From positions 38,723,001-38,787,000 of the forward strand of contig NC_091262.1 of NCBI RefSeq assembly GCF_042477335.2: a stretch of 64,000 bases of DNA. Direction: 5' to 3'. Source of the DNA: Ovis canadensis. Lineage: Eukaryota > Chordata > Mammalia > Artiodactyla > Bovidae. Positions 11,819 through 23,003 of this stretch are shown here, in pieces. The position numbers were made by a program, and so were the translations under genes. The stretch's first letter is position 1. Every line of letters begins with the position of its first letter. Under the pieces are notes generated by a model, which was not told the origin of the DNA, searched no databases, and saw nothing but the letters and a program-made list of their open reading frames with translations.

Positions 11819-12745
11819 CTAGAGAATATCCTTTAGCATTTGTTGGAGAGCTGGTTTGGTGGTGCTGAATTCTCTCAGCTTTTGCTTGTCTGTAAAGCTT
11901 TTGAATTCTCCTTCGTATTTGAATGAGATCCTTGCTGGGTACAGTAATCTGGGCTGTAGGTTATTGTCTTTCATCACTTTAAGTATGTCTTGCCATTCCC
12001 TCCTGGCCTGAAGAGTTTCTATTGAAAGATCAGCTGTTATCCTTAAGGGAATCCCGTTGTGTGTTATTTGTTGTTTTTCCCTTGCTGCTTTTAATATTTG
12101 TTCTTTGTGTTTGATCTTTGTTCATTTGATTAATATGTGTCTTGGGGTGTTTCGCCTTGGGTTTATCCTATTTGGAACTCTCTGTGTTTCTTGGACTTGG
12201 GTGATTATTTCCTTCCCCATTTTAGGGAAGTTTTCAACTATTATCTCCTCAAGGATTTTCTCATGATCTTTCTTTCTGTCTTCTTCTTCTGAGACTCCTA
12301 TAATTCGAATGTTGGAGCATTTCATATTGTCCTGGAGGTCTCTGAGATTGTCCTCATTTCTTTTAATTCGTTTTTCTTGTTTCCTCTCTGATTCATTTAT
12401 TTCTACCATTCTATCTTCTATTTCACTAATCCTATCTTCTGCCTCCGTTATTCTACTATTTGTTGCCTCCAGAGTGTTTCTGATCTCATTTATTGCGTTA
12501 TTCATTATATTTTGACTCTTTTTTATTTCTTCTAGGTCCTTGTTAAACCTTTCTTGCATCTTCTCAATCCTTGTCTCTAGGCTATTTATCTGTGATTCCA
12601 TTTTGATTTCAAGATTTTGGATCATTTTCACTATCAATATTCAGAATTCCTTCTCAGGTAGATTCCCTACTTCTTCCTCTTTTGTTTGGTTTGGTGGGCA
12701 ACTCTCCTGTTCCTTTCCCTGCTGAGTATTCCTCTGTCTCTTCAT
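11819..12745 (-). pseudogene. L1 ORF1 (RNA-binding chaperone), two nonsense codons
   Basis: ORF1p trimerises through a coiled coil and coats L1 RNA. The inferred ATG at 12743-12745 begins MKRQRNTQQ. The heptad-rich coiled-coil stretch (MESQINSLETRIEKMQERF and following) and the start of the RNA-recognition part (NIRIIGV, and RHILIK near the second break) are readable. TGA codons occur at codon 35 (12641-12643) and codon 209 (12119-12121). After the second stop the frame continues to the normal end (QQMLKDIL) with the stop at 11819-11821, 309 codons in all. Inactivated by point mutations only. Confidence 0.85.
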
Positions 12746-13253
12746 CTTGGTTATATTGCTGCGTTTGGGGTGGCCTTTTTATATTCTGGTAATTTGTGGA
12801 GTTCTCTTTATTATGGAGCTTCCTCACTTTGGGTGGGGTTCTATCAGTGGCTTGTCAAGGTTTCCTGGTTAGGGAGGCTTGTGTTGGAGTTTTGGTGGGT
12901 GGAGCTGGGTTTCTTCTCTCTGGAGTGCAGTGGAGTGACCTGTAATGGGTTATGAGACATCAAAGGTTTTGGGATAATTTTGAGCTGCCTGTATATTGAA
13001 GCTCAGGGGAGTGTTCCTGTGTTGCTGGAGAATTTGCGTGGTATGTCTTGTTTTGGAACTTGTTGGCCCTTGGGTGGAGCTTGGTTTCGGTGTAGGTATG
13101 AACTAAACTTGTAAATTTTCCTCACAACCATGAAGGAGAAAAAAAACCCGAAAACTGTCACAGGACAGGATGCTGAGCATCCCTGATTATTACAGGAGGA
13201 ATGCCAACCAAAATGACAACGAGAAATAAAATCTTACCAGACTGGCCATCCTT

Positions 13254-13350
13254 GCTGCTGCTAAGTCGCTTCAGTTGTGTCCGACTCTGTGCGACCCCAT
13301 AGACGGCAGCCCACCAGGCTCCCCGTCCCTGGGATTCTCCAGGCGAGAAC
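13254..13350 (-). mobile_element. Bov-A monomer SINE with 13-bp TSD
   Basis: Single Bov-A unit on - (97 bp), flanked by perfect direct repeats 'actggccatcctt' at 13241-13253 and 13351-13363. This shows that a monomer alone was retroposed here into repeat copy C5. Confidence 0.88.
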
Positions 13351-14674
13351 ACTGGCCATCCTTACACGTCTACAAACAATAAATGCAAGCTAAACCTACC
13401 ATCTGATATTCCCACACCTAGGCCTGTATCCCAGGAAAACCATCTTTCAGGAAGCCACGTGCACCCCAACGTTCACTTGAGCACTAAAGCAGCTGAACAC
13501 AGACCGAGCAAAGTGTCCACCTTCAGATTAAAGCTTGAAAACAATGTAGTACATACAGGAAATGAACTATTACTCAGGCATGAAATACTACTACTAAAAT
13601 CATGAAATTATGCCACTGGTAGTCACAGGGATAGACCTTGGAGGATCAAACACTAAGGGAAGTCAGCCAGGCAGAGGAAGACTAGCATGGGATGTCCATT
13701 CTAGGTAAAAGAAAGAAAAGAGATACAAAGGAATTCAATCACAACATAAAAAGAGACTCAGAGAATTCAAACACAAAGAATTCCAATAAATAAATAAATA
13801 AATAAAACCAAAGGGCCAGGGATGAATTAGGAAGTCCGGACTAACATATACACAAAAACGTGTATATTAGTAGATAATCCACAAGGATTATCCCCTTCCT
13901 TTCTTTGTTCCTTCCACAGAAATCTGTATCTCTACCATATCCACAGAAATCTGTACATGCAACAGATACTCTGCAAGGATGCGATGTTCGGCCCAGGGAA
14001 CTTTGCCCCACTCTCTGCAAAAACTTCAACAGCAGATGGATCTGCAGAAGAAACTTATGCTTTGCATGCATGTCATAGCTCAGCCAGTGGCTGGACACTG
14101 ACAACAGGCCCAGCACTGCACACCGACTGCCACAGGCATGACAGCAGAGAACAAAAAAGAAAAGCCTTGCCTAGTGCATTCCTGCCGACTCTCCTGACCC
14201 AGGCTGCTATCCCATCACTGCAGCCTGGACAGGGTTTGGTCCAAAGGCTGGACGGGGGTGGGGTTTAAACCACCAGACAGGGTGCCCTTAATTGAGCCCC
14301 CTTTTAAACTTACACCTTCTGGTTTGCTCTGACAGGGACCATAGTCCCTAGTGCACCAAAGGATGTTGTGACAACCGTCTGGCCTCAAGAACCTTGGAAA
14401 TGCCACCTAGCTTTCAGTTCTCCTGGGGCTGGGGTTTCACACCTTAAGCCTTCTTCTTGAGAGTGCAGCCTCCTAGCACCTCAGCAGGGTGCTGTGGCCC
14501 CGGTTGGGATAAGGAAAGTCTGAGGAACGGGGTGAAGCTTTAGGGGGAACAAGTAGTGAGACACAGGCCCTTGGGAGTTTGCTCAGGCACATTGTACTCC
14601 AGTTCACAGCCTAGGAAGCCAACTCTTCCTTAGGTTCTGGTTGCCCCAAGAATCAGAGCTGGGAATGAAAACTG

Positions 14675-14690
14675 CTGCCACCATGTGGAC
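14675..14690 (-). promoter_or_regulatory. CTCF-like motif, copy C6
   Basis: The - strand reads CCACATGGTGGCA, 11 of 13 core positions. Same place in the unit as in C1-C5. Confidence 0.38.
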
Positions 14691-14726
14691 AGTTTCTGTA
14701 ACTACAACTTGACCACCTGTGCTTAC

Positions 14727-14881
14727 CTGCCAGGCTCCTCTGAACATGGGATTCCCCAGGCAAGAACATTGGAGTGGGTTACCATTCCCCTCTCCAGGGG
14801 ATCTTCCTGACCCAGGGATCACACCTGGGTCTCCTGCACTTCAGGCAGATTCTTTACCATCTGAGGCACCAGAGAAGCCTG
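14727..14881 (-). mobile_element. Bov-tA SINE with 12-bp TSD
   Basis: Bov-A plus antisense tRNA-derived head. Direct repeats 'acctgtgcttac' lie at 14715-14726 and 14882-14893. Inserted 25 bp to the right of the C6 CTCF-like motif. Confidence 0.9.
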
Positions 14882-15772
14882 ACCTGTGCTTACTGGCACC
14901 TCCAATTCACAAAACCTTGGGGCCATTAATGACAGTTACCCTCAGGAAAAGTCCTACGGAGAATACTGCAGAAACAAATCACAAATACAGCCCACTATCA
15001 AAGAGTTAACTGCAACAGGTATATTTTCTTTGCAACCATGAAAGAGGGAAAAAAGAAAAAGAAAAAATCATACCTTCACAGGACATGATGCTCAACATCC
15101 TGAATTATTACAGGAGGAATGCCAATCAAAACAACAACAAGAAATCAAATTACACCAGTTAGAATGACCATTCTCACAAGTCTACAAACAATGAATGGGG
15201 GAGAGGGCAAGGACGAGAGGGAACTCCCCTACATGGTTGGTGGGAAGGGACACCGGCAATAGCCACTAGAAAAGACAGTCTTCACGTGCCAAAAAAAGAA
15301 AAACTTTCAGGGGAACTACGCCTAGGATCTGACATTCTCACACCTGGGCCTGGTGTCCTGATAAAACCGTCATTCAAAATGACACACACACCCCAACGTT
15401 CGCTGAAGCACTACTTACAAAAGCCGAGACAAACACCTGGCCAAAATGTCCACTGACAGATTAAAGCTTAAAGGAGATGTGTGTACATACAGGCATGTGG
15501 AGCTTTGCTCAACCGTCTGCAGTAAATTCTATGGGAAAAGAATCTAAAGAAGAACAGACATCCCATGTGTATCTGTCAATACTGACAGTAAGCACAAAAC
15601 TACAGATTGACTCTACTCCAGCAGAGGATTGGCATGAGGAAAAGAAAAGGAAAAAAAAAATCAATGCCTAGTTTATTCCTTTCAACCTCCCTCTCTTTGG
15701 CTGCTATCCCATCCCTGGAGCCTCAGCAGGCTGTGTCTCATATCTGAACTGGGATGGGGTCAAGAAAGCTAG

Positions 15773-16785
15773 GTGAAGACAACCAAAATTTTAAAAGAGA
15801 TTGGTCATCCTGCGATTTTGGCCCCACTATATGCCACAGCCAAGACAGGGAATAAAATTATTTGCAGAAGAACAGATGAATGGATACAGACAATGGGGTA
15901 CATACATAACACAATATTTCTCAATAATAAAGAAGTAGGAAATAAAGCCGTGTTCCGCCATGGGAAAGAAAATAGAGATGATCATTCCAAGTGAATTAAG
16001 GCAGACAGGGAGAGACAAGTATCATATGATGTCACTCCTAGGTGGAATCTAAAGATGTGTAAAAGTGGGTTTCTTACCTGGAGACACTGCCTCACAGACT
16101 TAGAAATTTCCAGTCACCAAGATATAAAGACGTGGGGCATGGAGAAATGAGCAACTTCAGACTAATATATGCCCAATATTGTTTATAAAATAAAAACCAG
16201 GACCCACTGTATAACACAAGGAACCTTACTCCACACTCTGTAATAACCTATATGGAGAAAAACCAAAATATATACACATTTATGTGTTAGATATATACGC
16301 ATTTGAAACAAGTGATAGAAGGAAAAGGAACAAAAAACACCCACAAAATAGTAATTTACCTACATACTGCAGTTCAAATGGTGGAAAAAAACAGAAAAGA
16401 AACGCTGACTCTGATCAAAGACACCGATGTAAAGAACAAACTTGGACTCAGTTGGGAGAAAGGTGAGGATGGGATGATTTGAGAGAGAGAATAGCAATGA
16501 AACGTGTATATTACCGTATGTAAAACAGATGACTAGCGCAACTTCAATGAAGCAGGGCACCCAGAGCTGGCGCTCTGGGACAACTCAGAGGGATAGGATG
16601 GGGAGGGAGGTGAGGAGTGTTCAGGATGTGGGGGCCACATGGATACCTGTGCTGATTCATGTTGATGTATGGCAAAAACCATCACAATATTGTAAAGTAC
16701 TTATTCTCCAACTAAAATAAAATTAATTAAAAAAATAGAAATTTTTAAAAAGAAAAAAAAAGACTACGAAAGGGTCAAAAAAATA
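15773..16785 (+). mobile_element. L1 3' fragments
   Basis: Old L1 on +. The ORF2 C-terminal region is at 15775-16050 ('agatgaatggatacagaca'; 'atgatgtcactcctaggtg'). A 3' UTR follows to about 16290. A second L1 3' end of ruminant type is at about 16425-16785 ('gattcatgttgatgtatgg'), ending in A-rich sequence. No intact frame. Confidence 0.75.
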
Positions 16786-17101
16786 AAATAAAGGCTGGTG
16801 TCACACCCCTGGAGCCTGATTGGCTTGGGTCCCAAGGCTAGAGTGTCCTGGGGCTGGGAGAGCTGGGAGCATGTGGCAGGCTGTGTGCCTCCACAATGGA
16901 CCTGGAGTGCCTGTGGTCCTCCAGATGCAGGTGGGATAATTTAAGGGATTGTAATTAACATAGACACATTAATGTACGTCAAATAGATGATCAACAAGTA
17001 CCTATTGAATAGCATAGGGAAGTTTATTGAAGACACTCTAATCACCTATATGAAAAAAGAACCCAGATGAGAATAGATTAATGTTAAGTATTAATATTAA
17101 C
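16786..17101 (+). repeat. Local repeat opening block (C8) plus L1 3' UTR remnant
   Basis: 16790-16945 resembles 26590-26760 closely, sharing 'agctgggagcatgtggcagg', and marks another truncated unit. 16950-17101 resembles an L1 3' UTR. The block is cut by the following BovB. Confidence 0.55.
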
Positions 17102-18112
17102 TGTGGAAAATTCTGAAAGAGATGGAAATACCAGACTATCTGACCTGCGTCTTGAGAAATCTGTATGCAGGTCAGGAAGCAACAGTTAGAACTGGACATG
17201 GAACAACAGACTGGTTCCAAATAGGAAAAGGAGTACGTCAAGGCTGTCTATTGTCACCCTGCTTATTTAACTTATATGCAGAGTACATCATGTGACATGC
17301 CAGGCTGGATGAAGCACAAGCCTGGAATCAAGATTGCTGGGAGGAATATCAATAACCTCAGATATGCAGATGACACCACCCTTATGGAAGAAAGTGAAGA
17401 ACTAAAGAGCCTCTTGATGAAAGTGAAAGAGGAGAGTGAAAAAGTTGGCTTCAAGCCCAACATTCAGAAAACTAAGATCATGGGATCTAGTCCCATCACT
17501 TCATGGCAAATAGATGGGGAAACCATGGGTGGGGGGCTCCAAAATCACTGCAGGTGGTGACTGCAGCCATGAAATTAAAAGATGCTTACTCCTTGGAAGG
17601 AAAGTTATGACCAACCTAGACAGCATATTAAAAAGCAGAGACATTATTTTGCCAACAAAGTTCTGTCTAGTCAAGGCTATGGTTTTTCCAGTGGTCATGT
17701 ATGGATGTGAGAGTTGGACTATAAAGAAAGCTGAGGGCTGAAGAATTGATGCTTTTGAACTGTGGTGTTGGAGAAAACTCTTGAGATTCCCTTGGACTGC
17801 AAGGAGATCCAACCAGTCCATCCTAAAGGAGATCAGTCCTGGGTTTTCACTGGAAGGACTGATGTTGAAGCTGAAACTCTAATACTTTGGCCATCTGATG
17901 CAAAGAGTTGACTCATTTGAAAAGGCCCTGATGTTGGGAAAGATTGAGGGCAGGAGAAGGGGATGACAGAGGATGGGATGGTTGGATGGCATCACTGACA
18001 CAATGGACATGAGTTTGGGCAGGATCCGGGAGTTGGTGATGGACGGTGGGCCTGGAGTGCTGCATTGCATGGGGTCTCAAAGAGTAGAACACAACTGAGC
18101 GACTGAACTGAA
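17102..18112 (+). mobile_element. BovB LINE, 5'-truncated, + strand
   Basis: Starts inside the reverse transcriptase ('ggaaaattctgaaagagat') and carries the YADDTTLM stretch near 17360. It ends with the 'gactgaactgaa' tail. Imperfect flanking repeats ('ttaatattaac' and 'ttaatataac') fit a TSD. Frame-disrupted. Confidence 0.85.
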
Positions 18113-18962
18113 GTGTTAATATAACTCAACCAAGTTCCTGTACACTTGAAACAAACAAATACAAATCACTAGTACAGCTAAATATAAACAACAACAAAAA
18201 ACTCAATAAAAAAATCGCCCAAAGATCTAAACGCATATTTCTCCAGAGAGGTCATAAAGATGGCCATAAAGCACATAAAAGATTCTCAGCATCACGAGTT
18301 CTTAGAGAAAAACAATCAAATATTTAATGAGGTGTCACCTCACACTAATCAGACTGGCCCCATCAAAACACCTATAGCAATGAATCCTGCAGAGGATGTG
18401 AAGAGAAGGCAACCCTCCTACATTGTTGGTAGGAATATAAAATGGTACACCCACTAGGGAATACATTATGGAGGGTCTTAAAAAACTAAACACAGACGTA
18501 CCAAGTGATGCAGCAATTTCATACCTAGCCTTAGATCTAGAGAAAACCAAAATTTAAAAACACACCTGCACCCCAAAGATCATGGCAGCACAAGGTACAA
18601 TAGCCCAGACAAGGAAGCAACTCCAGTATACTAGGACAGATGGATGGATACAGGAAATGGGGTACATATACCCAGTGCGGTATTACTCAGACATACATAA
18701 GGATGAAATGATGCCGTTTCCAGTTATAGGGAAGAAACCAGAGGTGATCATACTACATGAAATGAGTGAGACAGGGAAAGACAGATAATCATAAAATATC
18801 CCTTCTGGTGAAATCTAAAAATGGATACAAATGAACTTCATTACAGAAGAGAAACAGATTCATAGGCTTAGAAAAGAAAGTTATTGTTGCCAAAATGGAA
18901 AGGAGGGAGCAGGGAATAATGGGCTGGTTCAGATCAATATATAAACCTTAAAACAGGTGTGG
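18113..18962 (+). mobile_element. L1 ORF2-3' fragment
   Basis: Diverged L1 on + covering the ORF2 C-terminal region ('gtgtcacctcacactaatc', 'caaccctcctacattgttgg') and part of the 3' UTR. Probably the same element that the BovB at 17102 interrupted. Confidence 0.7.
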
Positions 18963-19128
18963 TTGTTGTTTAGTCGCTCAGTTGTGTCCGACTCTCTGTG
19001 ACCCCATGTTCTGCAGCCCACCAGGTTCCTCTGTCCATGGAATTCTCCAGGCAAGAATACTGGGGTGAGTCGCCATTTCCTTCTCCAGGGGATCTTCCCA
19101 ACCCAGGGATCGAACCCATGTCTCCTGC
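18963..19128 (-). mobile_element. Bov-tA SINE
   Basis: Antisense Bov-A and tRNA-derived segments ('ggggatcttcccaaccc', 'gggatcgaacccatgtctcc'). Inserted in the L1 fragment, which appears to resume at 19129-19200. Confidence 0.8.
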
Positions 19129-19439
19129 AAGTCTATATACCTAAAACAAACAAAACACCAGAAATCAACTCTGCTCCAACATAAAATAACAAATTAAATT
19201 ACCCGAGTTCGGTCTAGGGGACACCAAACAGTGGTTAACCTCTCTGATAAGATATGGGATAGGCTATGATACTAATATGACACCATCAAAGATTTTCACT
19301 CAGCATAACACAGGGCAGCAACCCACCCAAAGGTGCCTGACGCCATATGAATGCAACAAGGTGAAGGGAAGAAAAAGGAAGACAGGTTAATCAGGGCAAC
19401 ACCCCTAATTCAGACGTTGGGAATCTCCAAGGGGACAAG

Positions 19440-20350
19440 ACACACTGCAGGTAAAGAGCAGATATGGGGTCTCTGGGTTCAGGATCCTGACCCATGTGGA
19501 TGGAGTGAGACCCACACAATCCCCAGACCTGGGATCACACGACCCTTCCTTAGGACACCAGGTCTCTGCTGCTTGGGCAGCTAAAGTGGAAGTGAGTGGG
19601 TTCCTGTAACCCCCTGGGATGGTAGAAAGAAGTGTAGGGTTGGTCTCCTCTCCCCACACTGTCCCAGAGAAGTCTTCCTCTTTTCCCTTTGGTTCTGTGT
19701 GATATTAACTATTTTTACAGCTGTCATGATAATGTTGAACACACTATCTTGGTTCTGGCAGGCTCAGTCATTTCTTGTTCCACTGAGGTGTTGAGAAAAC
19801 ACACCAGATGCAGGGCTGGGAGACGAGGGCCAGGTCTGGTCTCTGCTGAATAGGGACGGTCACTGGAAGGAGATCAGAGCAGCAACGTCACCCACTCCCC
19901 ATCGGCCTTTTGCCTGATCCACGTGCCCTGCAATCAACTCACCAGGTGAACCTGCCTCCCTTCTAGCCATGCTTGTCTTGGTAAACTGGAATAATCACCA
20001 GGTAGCCACCTGAGATGGAGAAGGCAATGGCACCCCACTCCAGTACTCTTGCCTGGAAAACCCCATGGACGGAGGAGCCTGGTAGGTAGGCTGCAGTCCA
20101 TGGGGTCGCTAAGTCGGACACGACTGAGCAACTTCACTTTCACTTTTCATTTTCATGCATTGGGAAAGGAAATGGCAACCCACTCCAGTGTTCTTGCCTG
20201 GAGAATCCCAGGGACGGGGGAGCCTGGTGGGCTGCTGTCTATGGGGTTGCACAGAGTCGGACATGACTGAAGTGACTTAGCAGCAGCAGCAGCAGCCACC
20301 TGAGGAGTCTCCAGGAGCCCCAGGGAGGGTGAACCTCCCAGGGGTAAAGA
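19440..20350 (+). repeat. ~710-bp direct duplication, left copy (split by Bov-A2)
   Basis: 19487-20014 plus 20294-20350 aligns in order with 20474-21060. Shared phrases include 'agaagtgtagggt', 'ccaggtgaacctgcctccc' and 'ccaggtagccacct'. Once the 279-bp SINE and one 11-bp TSD copy are removed, the offset is a constant ~710 bp. The sequence is not a family I recognise and has no open frame. 19200-19440, upstream, is unrecognised. Confidence 0.8.
20015..20293 (+). mobile_element. Bov-A2 SINE with 11-bp TSD
   Basis: Complete dimer with an (AGC)n tail. TSD 'agccacctgag' at 20004-20014 and 20294-20304. Present only in the left member of the flanking duplication, so it inserted after the duplication. 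Confidence 0.92.
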
Positions 20351-20449
20351 AACAAACAGGCACAGGCCTGTATAAAGTGAATACCATAAAGTATTAATTC
20401 CTAAACACAAGTGAAGCTCTCATGTATTTTTCCTTTTTTATTTTTGTGT

Positions 20450-21060
20450 GTGTGGTCTCCCCCCACCCCACATAATCCTGACGCATGTAGATGGGGTGAG
20501 ACTCACAAAGTCCCCAGAGCCCCCACCTGGGGTCACACGTCCCCTAGGTCAGGACACCATGGCTGTGGTCAGAGGGCTCCCAATGTGTAAACAAGCCAGG
20601 TCTCTGGGACCCCCTGGGATCCTAAAAAGAAGTGTAGGGTCTGTCTCCTCTCCCCTCAATTGCCCCTGAGAAGTCAGGCCCCTCCTGTTTTCACTTTGGT
20701 TCTGTGTGATTTTTTGCGGCTTTGAAAGCTCATGCTAGAGGTGAACACACTACCTTGGTTCTGGCAGGCTCTGTCTGTCTTGTCCCGCTGAGGTGCTGAG
20801 AAAACAGGAGAGCTGGGCTGGAAGATGAGGGGCAGCTCTGTTCTCTTCAGAGGAGAGAGTGGACTGGAAGGAGAGCACAGCGGCAGCCTCACCTGCTGCC
20901 CATTGACTTTATGCCCGATCCCTGTGCCCTGGAATCAATTCACCAGGTGAACCTGCCTCCCTACTCAACCTGAATGTGCTGGAAAATTGGAACAATTACC
21001 AGGTAGCCACCTAAGGAGTCTTCGGGAGCCAAGGAAGGTGAACCTGTCAAGGAGAAAAGG
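20450..21060 (+). repeat. ~710-bp direct duplication, right copy
   Basis: Right-hand partner of 19440-20350. Roughly four-fifths identical by eye, with small indels. 20351-20449 is short spacer sequence. Confidence 0.8.
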
Positions 21061-21332
21061 CTAAGAGTCCTGCTGTAGCACTGACCCCTGGAAGGGCCAG
21101 GGAAGCCCACTCAGAGGAGAGCACGGTTCCCAGAGAAGCCCACCCAGCCCCAGAGCCCAGATATCTGAGCGCTGATGCTCAGACGCAGGCACGGAGTTTC
21201 CCAGACAGAGGCCAGGCCAGGCCTGCATCCGGGTCCCCATGTTTTAGTGCACACAGAACAGTCAGGTCTAAATGTTATTGAAGAAAGCACGTGGTCTCGT
21301 TAAACATAATCAGTGCAGAGAGAACTTGAAAA
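21061..21332. other. Unassigned GC-moderate intergenic sequence
   Basis: No repeat family or reading frame recognised. It has a run of 'agaagcccacccagcccc'-like sequence near 21140. Nothing else seen. Confidence 0.5.
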
Positions 21333-21540
21333 GTGAAATGAAAGTGTTATCAAGTCTGACACTTGTGACCCCATGCACTGTAGCCTGCCAGGCTCCTCTA
21401 TGCATGGAATTCCCCAGGCAACAATATTGGTAGTGGGTAGCCATTCCCTTCTCCAGGGGATCCTCCCAACCCAGGGATCAAACCAGGTTCTCCTGCATTG
21501 CAGTCAGATTCTTTACCATCTGAGCCACCAGGGAACCCCT
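21333..21540 (-). mobile_element. Bov-tA SINE
   Basis: Antisense Bov-A body ('cctgccaggctcctcta') and tRNA-derived head ('ttaccatctgagccaccagg'). Confidence 0.85.
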
Positions 21541-22559
21541 AGACAGGACTTGGAGAGGTGTAAATCTACCATGTAGACAGAACTTGGTCAGGTTTAAACC
21601 AGCTGAAAAAGGCACAGGCCACACACATGCAGGGTCTGTCATTGCTGGACAGAGGAATCACCCTCAGGTGGGAACTAGGATGTACATCTCTTAAAGAAAT
21701 CATCACTGGGCTCCACACTTCAGCCACGTCAAGAATTGAAAGAACCTTTGTCATTAAACATTTCAACAAGCAAAACAAAACTGTTACCAATTTCTGTGGC
21801 CCTGTGATGGTCCAGATCCTGGGGAGAGCCAAGATATTCTTAGAGTGCAGCCCAGTGTCTTGTAAAGACAGACAGGAAGTTGCCTGATTCCAGCATCCCA
21901 GGCTTCCAGCAGGAGGCAGCCACACTGATAGCCTTCTGGAAAAGTTTATTATTTATCAGAGTAAAAATATACTCTTGAAAAAACAAGCATATTAGTTATT
22001 ATTTGCAAACCTAATATACTCTTAAAAGCTTGGCACCCTGATCTTTGAGGTTCACATTGGTTCCTTTGTGTTCAGATTTTCTGGGTAGAAGCAAGCTATC
22101 ATTTCAAATTTGTTTCTTCTAATTCTATTATTTGTTATTATATGAATGAAAGATCACACTTGAAAAAAAGACAAGAAAATTCCTGCAAAAAATGAATAAC
22201 TCAAAGAGCCTACAAGCTGCATGTACTTTGTCTTCTAACAGATTCCTTTCTCTCCCTAAAGAAACCGGAAAAAACTGGCCCCCTCATTTTTTTGCTTCTC
22301 TGTTCAAACTGAGCTAAAATGAAATTGGTAATCATAACAACAAGTAAGAGTTTCTGAATTTTGAGATGTCATACCAGGGTAACAGGAGCTAGAGAAAATG
22401 GAACATTCCTATGCTGCTGGTAGGCAAACCACATCCTTAAAATAAAACTTTGTTTCTAATTGTATTTATCACACTACATGGTAACATGGAGTATGAACCA
22501 AGAGTCTAAAAATAGCAGACAATGTGTGAAGACAAATTTGATACCCCATATGTGAGAGT
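21541..22559. other. Unassigned intergenic sequence
   Basis: About 1 kb without a recognised family. An 86-codon open stretch at 21627-21887 has no family resemblance and is not called. 21930-22180 is AT-rich and unremarkable. Confidence 0.5.
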
Positions 22560-23003
22560 CAAAGCTACTTGTTTTTCCAGCAGTCATATAAGGATGTGAG
22601 AGTTGGACTAAAAAGAAGGTTGTGCAGGGAAGAATTGATGTTTTCGAATTGTGGTGCTAAAAAAGACTCTTGAGAGTCCTTTAGACTGCAAAGAGATCAA
22701 ACCAGTCAATATTAAAGGAAACCAACCCTGTATATTTATTGGAAAGTCTGATGCTGAAAATAAAGCTCCAATATTATGGCCACCTGATGCAAGAGCCAAA
22801 TCAATGGAAAAGACTCTGATGCTGCAAAAGACTGAGGGCAAGAGGAGAAGGGGATGATAGAGGATGAGATGGTTGGATGCCATCACTGACTCAATGGACA
22901 TGAGTTTGAGCAAACTGGGAGATGGTGAAGGTAAGGAAAGGAAAGCCTGGTGTGCTGCAGTCTATGAGTTCGCAAAGAGTCAGACATGACTGAATGGCTG
23001 AAG
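22560..23003 (+). mobile_element. BovB 3' segment, inverted relative to its neighbour
   Basis: The 3'-terminal ~440 bp of BovB on +, starting near 'gtttttccagcagtcat' and ending at the degenerate 3' end ('gactgaatggctgaag'). It abuts a - strand BovB whose element coordinates stop just upstream of where this piece begins, so the two are best read as one rearranged element. Confidence 0.8.

Larger units (their letters stand above)
7614..13090 (-). mobile_element. L1 LINE (bovine L1 type), nearly complete coding part
   Basis: Oriented on -. The 3' poly(A) appears as the T-run at 7617-7626, followed inward by the 3' UTR (7630-7948), ORF2 (7949-11767), a 51-bp spacer, ORF1 (11819-12745) and a 5' UTR remnant to about 13090. 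About 5.5 kb. The frames stay open apart from five nonsense codons in total, so it is a fairly young copy. It sits in repeat copy C5, whose sequence resumes on the right. No clear TSD was found. Confidence 0.92.
6843..13990 (+). repeat. Local low-copy repeat unit, copy C5 (split by L1 and SINEs)
   Basis: Opening block at 6855-6900 ('tggagcctcagcaggctg'). After a Bov-tA it continues at 7076-7613 with the CTCF-like motif at 7463-7478. A 5.5-kb L1 then interrupts it, and it resumes at about 13091 ('gtaaattttcctcac') through 13990, including an (AAAT)n tract near 13785. The unit therefore predates the L1 insertion. Confidence 0.65.
13991..15772 (+). repeat. Local low-copy repeat unit, copy C6, and start of C7
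   Basis: The most complete copy. Opening block at 14195-14250, then 'gcagcctcctagcacctc' near 14465, the CTCF-like motif at 14675-14690, and the L1-like part up to about 15490. A second opening block ('cctggagcctcagcagg' near 15713) marks the start of another unit (C7), which runs into an L1 fragment at about 15773. A Bov-tA interrupts C6 at 14727-14881. Confidence 0.65.

Noticed and set aside
21627..21887. 86-codon open frame
   Set aside because: Short, no recognised domain, no splice or promoter context; at chance level.
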